12,806 bases of DNA, from the NCBI GenBank assembly GCA_036939755.1, contig JALLAZ010000968.1, forward strand, positions 1-12,806. Direction: 5' to 3'. This document shows positions 7,348 to 12,806 of the stretch, piece by piece; the first letter of the stretch is position 1, and each line of letters begins with the position of its first letter. Both the position numbers and the translations under genes were made by a program. The DNA comes from Stephanodiscus triporus. Lineage: Eukaryota > Bacillariophyta > Thalassiosirophyceae > Thalassiosirales > Thalassiosiraceae. The notes under the pieces were generated by a model, which was given only the letters and a program-made list of their open reading frames with translations, searched no databases and was not told the DNA's origin.

Positions 7348-7555
7348 GATGGTTCGGTGAGTTGTTGGAAAGAGGGGCAAATTCAAATAAGGATTTGGAG
7401 TTTGGAGATGATGTTGTGGTCTCTGAAAAAAATAGGTTCACTCAATCATGGGTACCATGGTGTTTCCCGCGTTTTTTGGACGCTGACGTCTGACGTCTCA
7501 ATGCCAACACAATAAACTTAAAAATATCGCGCTCTCAAATTAATCCTCCCCTACA
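7348..7555. promoter_or_regulatory. 208-bp divergent promoter with an E2F-like site and tandem TGACGTC
   Basis: The spacer separates the cyclophilin ATG (minus) from the DZIP1-like ATG (plus). TTTCCCGC at 7463-7470 is a perfect match to the E2F/DP consensus of cell-cycle genes. TGACGTC occurs twice without a gap at 7484-7490 and 7491-7497, about 60 bases before the DZIP1-like ATG. TGACGT is the core of bZIP/CRE-type sites, and the same core is established as a CO2/cAMP-response element in the diatom Phaeodactylum. Function at this locus is inferred. Confidence 0.45.
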
Positions 7556-9724
7556 ATGACAACAACGAAGCCAACAAATGCCACGCCAGAAGGGACGATG
7601 GAAACAGCTCTTACCTACGCCGACAACGTCTTACATAATGCTGGATTTCAGTTCCATCCACGCATCGTCGGAGAGAGGCTCAATCTGAAGCGAATATCGA
7701 TTGCGGACATCGATGCGATCGTTCGCAACGTCGACACCGATACACTGTCCTCGCTCTTAGAGGACATTACCTTCTGTGAAATAACAGAGGACGACCTACG
7801 TCTGCATAGCAACGATACCCTCGTGAAACTTTATCAAGCGAATCAGCTGATCATCGAGTACCTTGTCGACGCGCGGGATAAGCTCTCTATGAGCCTCAAT
7901 AGTCTCGCCGAAAAGCACGCCTCGCAGAAGAGAGAGAGCGAGAGCCTTACCACTGAATTGGCGAAGAAAAATAAGGAGGTGGCGAAGTTGAAGGATGAGT
8001 TGTATTGGACCAGTATGGTCCCCACGAGTCCGAGTCGCGTCGACCCTTCTCTTTATCCATCGCAGGAGCCCTGCGCAGTCAAGAAAACCTCATCATTCTT
8101 CGAGGACGGCGCATTTGCCCTCCTTTTGGATAGGTCGACGTCAAAGAAAAATAAGACTGCAATCACACCAACTTCGATAAAAGCAGTACAAAGGAATGAT
8201 TTTATTGCCCCCAAGGATCGTGCTGATGGAGCTCCGAGCGGTATTCTCCGACTACATATTGTTTCATCCACCAATGCAATTCTCATACAAATCAATGTCG
8301 AGGGATCAACCACTGTTCAAAAACTAAAGAGCAAACTTGTGAGTCGTCTACTGATTGATGGCGACAGCACTGTAGACTACGAGTCGCACTCTTTGTATCA
8401 CCGGGATGCTGAGTTGAACGACACTTCTCGGATTCTCGACCATTATCAAGTAACCAACAATGCTGCACTTGTCCTCATGCCTCGTCCTGTCGAGAATGCA
8501 GATTCAATTTCCTTGGCAAAAACGACTTTGATCGAGTTGAAGCTCGACGAGCTAACCTCCATCGCTAGCGAGTCTCATGAGGAGCTCAAGCGTGTGCTGC
8601 AACTCCAACTATCGATACAAAAATCCAACAAGGATGCATGTGTTCAAGAGATTGGAAAGCAGATAAAGGCAATGGAAGAATCTTTGCGCGAGGAGATTCA
8701 AAGTCAAGTAGAAAATGCTGTCACGAAACATTATGGCAAACACGAGGGAGCCAAGGCGCATGCCGCAGACTGTGAAACATCCATGTCGAAGGCGTCCTCT
8801 CTGGACCTAGATGAAATGATGATAATGAATAGTGGTTACCTCAAGGAAGGTGGAACTCAATTTCTTCAGGGTGATTCTCTACAAATTAGTGAGATCTTGC
8901 TCGAGGGTGATGATCCGGCTAACACCAATGAAAGTCGGGGCAAGTTTGATGTGCCAATAACGATTGAAACAACTGCTGAGGTGTTCAATGCTCCAAGTGA
9001 AATCGAAATGCATTCGCCACAGGAGAAGGCAAAGATTGAAGCTTTGACGGAGAAAGTAGACTTTACCTTGTTGTTCAATCTTCCAAGTGAAATCGAAATG
9101 CATTCGCCGCAGGAGAAGGCAGAGCTTGAAGCGGAGAAAGTAGACTTTACCTTGTTCGGTAGGAACTCGCCGGACAGTGCAAATCAACAATTCGTGAAGT
9201 CGACTGGTTCCCTCGATGATATCGACAAATCTGTCGACCTCGATGCTGTCAAAAAGATAACCGACATGGGTGCCGACCACACGGGCTACCTCCTTTACAA
9301 GGGATATAACGAACGTGAGGTACCTCCCTTGAATTCCACCCCTGCTTTTCACTCCAACAGATCGGCTGCATCATTGACTTCTTCAGAGATGAACAGTGAA
9401 GACCCTGTTAAGGGCATGGATCTCGATTTTCATGATGATCTCGAGTTTCGTGTAAGCGATGAATCTGACGGAGTCGTTGTCAAAGACTGTAGAAACGACG
9501 ACACTACACCGAGTATCTCATTTGGAATGCCCGCAGCGTTGGATATGGACGATATGACGAGTGTTGCGATTTCCCCAAATAAGATTTGGTCGAACGGTCC
9601 TGATGAAAAGAAATTGGAAGAGATAAAGCCCGATGGTAAGAAGAAGGGACCCTTTAGCTTTATGAAGAAGATTAGGAAAAACCCCAACAAGACCAAGCCG
9701 AAGAGCACGATGGTCGAAATTTGA
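7556..9724 (+). CDS. DZIP1-N-domain protein with a ubiquitin-like domain and acidic/coiled-coil tail
   Basis: A single 722-residue frame starts at the first ATG. Residues ~28-145 match the DZIP1/Iguana N-terminal domain: FQFHPR, then ISIADIDAIVRNVDTDTLSS, LLEDITFCEI and LVKLYQANQLIIEYLVDA, followed by a heptad coiled coil to ~150. DZIP1 proteins act at the base of cilia in ciliogenesis. Residues ~229-310 look like a ubiquitin-like fold (ILIQINVEGSTTVQKLKSKL, then YHRDAELNDTSRILDHYQV and ALVLMPR), with no terminal Gly-Gly, so it is a domain and not a modifier. Residues ~315-400 are helical coiled coil. A tandem 30-residue duplication follows (478-535), then an acidic disordered region and a basic C-terminus, KKKGPFSFMKKIRKNPNK. 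The C2H2 finger usual after the N domain is absent: only C74, C173, C362, C406 and C645 occur. A centric diatom would use it in flagellated male gametes. The DZIP1 match is good; the Ubl call is moderate. Confidence 0.75.
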   Translation: MTTTKPTNATPEGTMETALTYADNVLHNAGFQFHPRIVGERLNLKRISIADIDAIVRNVDTDTLSSLLEDITFCEITEDDLRLHSNDTLVKLYQANQLIIEYLVDARDKLSMSLNSLAEKHASQKRESESLTTELAKKNKEVAKLKDELYWTSMVPTSPSRVDPSLYPSQEPCAVKKTSSFFEDGAFALLLDRSTSKKNKTAITPTSIKAVQRNDFIAPKDRADGAPSGILRLHIVSSTNAILIQINVEGSTTVQKLKSKLVSRLLIDGDSTVDYESHSLYHRDAELNDTSRILDHYQVTNNAALVLMPRPVENADSISLAKTTLIELKLDELTSIASESHEELKRVLQLQLSIQKSNKDACVQEIGKQIKAMEESLREEIQSQVENAVTKHYGKHEGAKAHAADCETSMSKASSLDLDEMMIMNSGYLKEGGTQFLQGDSLQISEILLEGDDPANTNESRGKFDVPITIETTAEVFNAPSEIEMHSPQEKAKIEALTEKVDFTLLFNLPSEIEMHSPQEKAELEAEKVDFTLFGRNSPDSANQQFVKSTGSLDDIDKSVDLDAVKKITDMGADHTGYLLYKGYNEREVPPLNSTPAFHSNRSAASLTSSEMNSEDPVKGMDLDFHDDLEFRVSDESDGVVVKDCRNDDTTPSISFGMPAALDMDDMTSVAISPNKIWSNGPDEKKLEEIKPDGKKKGPFSFMKKIRKNPNKTKPKSTMVEI
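8984..9157 (+). repeat. Two in-frame tandem copies of a 90/84-bp unit
   Basis: Unit 1 spans 8984-9073 (90 bp) and unit 2 spans 9074-9157 (84 bp, with an internal 6-bp deletion). Both contain PSEIEMHSPQEKA and EKVDFTL. Nucleotide identity is high, with differences at only a few positions besides the deletion, so the duplication is recent. The reading frame is kept. Confidence 0.92.
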
Positions 9725-9866
9725 GATTTGGAGGAACTTCGGAAAGTAAGGGAAAAAATTCCCCTTAGTAATTAGATCTGAACTACCTATTTGGTGAATG
9801 TAGATGAGTAACATTTATTAATGGTGTAGCGAGCCGACAGTGTCTGAGGCGTCTCGATCTACTTAT
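9725..9866. terminator. Tail-to-tail spacer holding both 3' ends
   Basis: Only 142 bases separate the stops of the DZIP1-like gene (plus) and the kinase-like gene (minus), so the 3' UTRs must be short or overlap. On the minus strand an AATAAA hexamer lies at 9814-9819, about 50 bases past the kinase stop. It could serve in polyadenylation, although the hexamer is not obligatory in algae. Nothing comparable is clear on the plus strand. Confidence 0.3.
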
Positions 9867-12641
9867 TTAGTGAGTGTATCCAGGGACGAATTTATGTAGT
9901 AACTCCTCAAGCTGTGGTCTCTTCAGTGGCTTTGTCTTGTAATCGTCGAATCCAATTTCGTCACACCGTCGCCTGTTCTCCTCCGAGGTTTCCCCTGTGA
10001 GAGCGACAACGGGAATATTGCATGCGTTGCTTCCCTTGATAATTGTGGTCGCCTCGAACCCATCCATCACTGGCATGCGCAAATCCATCAAGATAAGACT
10101 ATACATATTTGGAGCCGGTGCAGATCGCAGCATTTCTATTGCCACCTCGCCGTTCTCTGCGCGATGGGATGTGCAATTAAGCTTTCGCAGGTGCATGCAT
10201 AGGAGGGATGCGCTTACGTCGGTGTCCTCAACGACAAGGACGAGAGGCCGCGCTCCGGGTGCGACGCCTGGGTATTGCTTGCTCGGACTTGTAGCCACAG
10301 CAATAGCAACGTCGTCAAGCTCATTATCCGATTTGAGAGGAGCGGATTCGTACGCAACAAAAACAGGAGTGAAAGCTGATGCAAAGGATGATGATTCGGC
10401 AGGAGCAGGAGCAGCGGTCATGGTACCTAGAATACTATTCAAAGGAACAAGCGGAACAGGTTGATGTGATAACTTTGCCTTTTTCTGTCGTTGCTGCTGT
10501 ATCCCCATTCCATCATCGGGCACCATCAAGGGTGCTGATAGGAGCGGCGACCTCACGGATAGAGGAATAGAGAGCAGCTGACCACCCTGGGAATTGATCC
10601 CATGCGAACCGTCCTTGACGACAATCTGCTCGGCCGGTAGACGGTCCGGAAAATCAAGGCTCATTGGCAGCAGGAACCAAAATTTCGTCATGGTTGGAAG
10701 GACCATTCCCCCGCCTTGGTTGCGTTGCTCGCTCACGATTTCATAACGTAAATCGCTCCCCTGAGCCCCAACCAGGTGATAGAGCAGACTAAGGCCGAGG
10801 CCCAATTTGTCGCGACGGCAGCTTGTCATCCCACTCTGTATGTTCTCCCTCAGCCGGATCCGGCGCATCATGGAAGTTCCCCCCTGCGCCGACGTGTGAT
10901 AATTCTGTAACAATTCCACGACATCCTCGTTCGTCGGTGTGATGCCGACACCGCCGCTACCGCCACCGGGGGATGAAGGCACACCCATCCCACTATGATG
11001 GCTAAAATTGACGACGTCGTTATTGCACACGATATTGGGAGGCTGATTATAATGTTGCTGCTCGTTGCTGGTCACGGAGGACGAGGAGGTGTACGCGGAA
11101 GCGAACGCCGTTGCCGAATGCTCCACCGGCGCGCTGCCTCCTCCCCCCCCCGTCGCCACCGCCGCCGAGCCCATGATGTTCATGCCCCCATGCGCGGCCT
11201 CCGGGGGATTGGTGTAAAACACGGACACCCTGCACGCCCCCGTCGTCTCGCCCCCGCCCCGAAGCTCCTGTATCGATAGGATGACCCTACCCCTGCTCGT
11301 CGCCGTCGTCAAAGTCGCGCCGCCGCCGACGGCGGTGGTCGATGCCGCGTTGGCGGCGGCGTCGACGGCGAAATTCAGGAGGAGGGTGAGGCTGCGCTGG
11401 AGGACGCAGCGGTCGGTCACCACGCGCCCGGGCGACCCCTCCTGCACGTCGAAGACAACGTCCACCATCGTCGATCCACCCATTGATGACCCCCCCGACG
11501 ACGACGAGACCTTCTCGAGCGCCTCGAGGCATATCTCCCTTATCTTCACCGCCTCCTTCTCTACGAGGAGTGCGCGTCCCTGGTCGAATCGACACAGATC
11601 GGTGATGTCGTCGACGAGCGCCAGCGCGTCCTTCGTGAGCGTGGCGGCGAGTCCCACGACAGACCGCGCCTCCGACGTGGCCGAGAGCGCCAAGGTGAGC
11701 GGCGCGGTGAAGTTCAAAAGATTCGCCACCGCGTTGTCCAACAGCACACCGTTCGTCCTGGCTGGGTTCTGTTCGCCGTTATTGTCGTTATCCTCCTTTC
11801 CTCCACCGCTCTTGCCGTCGTCAATCATATTGGCATTGCCGACTGCGATGCCGCCGCCGCCATTTTCATTCCCGTTACTCGCATGGCGATGATGATGATT
11901 GTTATTACTCTCGATCATCGCCGAATACGCCGCGGAGGTATTCCTCCGCACCACCTCGTCGATGTCCTCGATGTACTCCGCCACTAGGTTGCAGGCCCGT
12001 TCCATCAGCGTCAGGGGCGCGCGCATCTGCTGCATGCTCCTGTTCATGAAGTCGTCGAGCAATTGCAGCGATCGATTCGTCTCCTGAAAGAGCACGTTCG
12101 AACGCATCTCCTGGATGCGTCGGGCGGTGTCGTCGCGCGTGAAGAAGCGAAAGTAGTGGGACGAGCCGCCAGCGCCGTGGCCTCGTCTCAATATGGCCGT
12201 TCCGTCGCAATCCAGGAGGAGGTGCACGATCGCGCCGGATCGCGTGACGAATCGGATGGGTATTTCGCAAACGGGGTTCCCCATCGTCACCCGCCGTAGA
12301 ACCTCCGAGTAGAGCGTCCTGTCATCGGCGACCAGGTTCGCGGCGGCGGCGGCGGAAGCGGCCCCGACGTCATTGACGTTGACATGCTGATGCTGCGATA
12401 GAGATGGCCGCCCCCCGCCCCCGGCGGCGTCGGAATAGACGAAGCTCGAGACGCATCGGCCGACGTACTCGGATCCGTCGTAGTCGGCGAATCCCAGGAA
12501 GTTCAATTCTGTCCGATTCGCCCACAGAACCACGCCGTCGACGTCGACGCAGTGCACGCCCACGGGGGCGGTGGCGAAGAGGGCCTCCTCGAGCTCGAAT
12601 TCGGAGGCCGCTGCGACAAGGGCCGGGGTCGTCATCATCAT
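9867..12641 (-). CDS. PAS-pseudo-histidine kinase-receiver hybrid protein
   Basis: The frame gives 924 residues from the first ATG (12641). It is open for 18 codons further upstream, but without an ATG before a TGA. Residues ~15-172 are a PAS domain (ATAPVGVHCVDVDGVVLWAN), with a Gly/His-rich insertion. The kinase H-box reads FMNRSMQQMRAPLTLM, where the family has the form F-NMSHE-RTPL; the phospho-acceptor His is Gln (Q204). The second HisKA helix (LALVDDITDLCRFDQGRALL) follows after a ~70-residue low-complexity insertion. The ATPase part keeps the N-box Asn (LLLNFAVDAA, N423), has GGVGITP with the Asp of DxGxG lost, and retains GLGLSLLYHLV. The C-terminal receiver (~798-922) is intact: E805/D806, phospho-acceptor D853 in LILMDLRMPVMDG, T882, and K904 in KTKPL. 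It should therefore not autophosphorylate on His, but its receiver could be phosphorylated by another kinase or phosphotransfer protein. No membrane segment is seen, so it is probably cytosolic or nuclear. Confidence 0.82.
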   Translation of the reverse strand: MMMTTPALVAAASEFELEEALFATAPVGVHCVDVDGVVLWANRTELNFLGFADYDGSEYVGRCVSSFVYSDAAGGGGRPSLSQHQHVNVNDVGAASAAAAANLVADDRTLYSEVLRRVTMGNPVCEIPIRFVTRSGAIVHLLLDCDGTAILRRGHGAGGSSHYFRFFTRDDTARRIQEMRSNVLFQETNRSLQLLDDFMNRSMQQMRAPLTLMERACNLVAEYIEDIDEVVRRNTSAAYSAMIESNNNHHHRHASNGNENGGGGIAVGNANMIDDGKSGGGKEDNDNNGEQNPARTNGVLLDNAVANLLNFTAPLTLALSATSEARSVVGLAATLTKDALALVDDITDLCRFDQGRALLVEKEAVKIREICLEALEKVSSSSGGSSMGGSTMVDVVFDVQEGSPGRVVTDRCVLQRSLTLLLNFAVDAAANAASTTAVGGGATLTTATSRGRVILSIQELRGGGETTGACRVSVFYTNPPEAAHGGMNIMGSAAVATGGGGGSAPVEHSATAFASAYTSSSSVTSNEQQHYNQPPNIVCNNDVVNFSHHSGMGVPSSPGGGSGGVGITPTNEDVVELLQNYHTSAQGGTSMMRRIRLRENIQSGMTSCRRDKLGLGLSLLYHLVGAQGSDLRYEIVSEQRNQGGGMVLPTMTKFWFLLPMSLDFPDRLPAEQIVVKDGSHGINSQGGQLLSIPLSVRSPLLSAPLMVPDDGMGIQQQRQKKAKLSHQPVPLVPLNSILGTMTAAPAPAESSSFASAFTPVFVAYESAPLKSDNELDDVAIAVATSPSKQYPGVAPGARPLVLVVEDTDVSASLLCMHLRKLNCTSHRAENGEVAIEMLRSAPAPNMYSLILMDLRMPVMDGFEATTIIKGSNACNIPVVALTGETSEENRRRCDEIGFDDYKTKPLKRPQLEELLHKFVPGYTH

Positions 12642-12806
12642 GATCCCCTTGCGGTCGGCATGGTCGTGCAGTTCTTGCGTCGGTGTAGGTTCCAAGGGAG
12701 AAGTTCACTCCCGCCTTATTGTTGACATGAATAACAGCAAGAGAGCGAAATAATAGCGGGAATGTTTACATTCTTAAGGCTGTGATTTCTTTGGCCCAAA
12801 AACAGA
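12642..12806 (-). promoter_or_regulatory. Upstream region of the kinase-like gene with a 14-bp palindrome
   Basis: No gene is visible. GAATGT and ACATTC form inverted arms around TT at 12760-12773, about 120 bases before the ATG. Partly overlapping it on the minus strand is TTCCCGC (12757-12763), an incomplete E2F-like core. The promoter role is inferred from position. Confidence 0.3.

Noticed and set aside
11281..11892. Plus-strand open frame of 203 codons
   Set aside because: It is antisense to the kinase-like gene and composed of Ser/Pro/Arg low-complexity sequence with no recognisable domain.
1..12806. tRNA, rRNA, CRISPR array, bacterial operon or defence system
   Set aside because: No tRNA B-box/arm pattern, spaced direct repeats or defence domains were seen. 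Spliceosomal introns and a plastid presequence mark the DNA as eukaryotic.

Overview
The window looks like nuclear DNA of a diatom, most likely a centric one of the Thalassiosira/Skeletonema/Cyclotella type. The evidence is fourfold. A cyclophilin gene has three short spliceosomal introns (104, 125 and 101 nt). Its product starts with a signal peptide ending in a CSA|FAP motif, the hallmark of heterokont plastid-targeted proteins. A DZIP1-type ciliary gene fits a lineage with flagellated male gametes. Genes are GC-rich with Ser/Gly/Glu homopolymer tracts, and the spacers are more AT-rich. The species call is inference; no database was searched.

Layout, left to right. Positions 1-292 hold an edge-truncated minus-strand reading frame that resembles a repetitive transposon-type diatom ORF. 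At 727-1257 (+) lies a small secreted six-cysteine protein. The gene-poor stretch 1258-2208 contains a GC-rich island and a probable broken membrane-protein C-terminus. At 2209-3492 (-) is a single-pass membrane protein with a propeller-like domain, interrupted by one in-frame TGA. A 269-bp divergent spacer separates it from a secretory-pathway HAD-family phosphatase at 3762-5234 (+). Positions 5235-6306 hold no intact gene but carry an ALG13-like glycosyltransferase fragment (5728-6153). The plastid cyclophilin occupies 6307-7347 (-). It shares a 208-bp divergent promoter, with an E2F-like site and a tandem TGACGTC, with the DZIP1-N/ubiquitin-like protein at 7556-9724 (+). Finally, 9867-12641 (-) encodes a PAS/degenerate histidine kinase/receiver protein whose phospho-acceptor His is replaced by Gln.

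The genes do not form an operon or an obvious pathway; this is a normal eukaryotic mixture with two head-to-head pairs and one tail-to-tail pair. The points most worth following are the DZIP1-N plus ubiquitin-like architecture without the usual zinc finger, the pseudo-kinase with an intact receiver, the single nonsense codon in an otherwise intact membrane protein, and the relics (transposon-like, ALG13-like, transporter-like) in the spacers. I found no CRISPR array, tRNA, rRNA, intact transposon or defence system.
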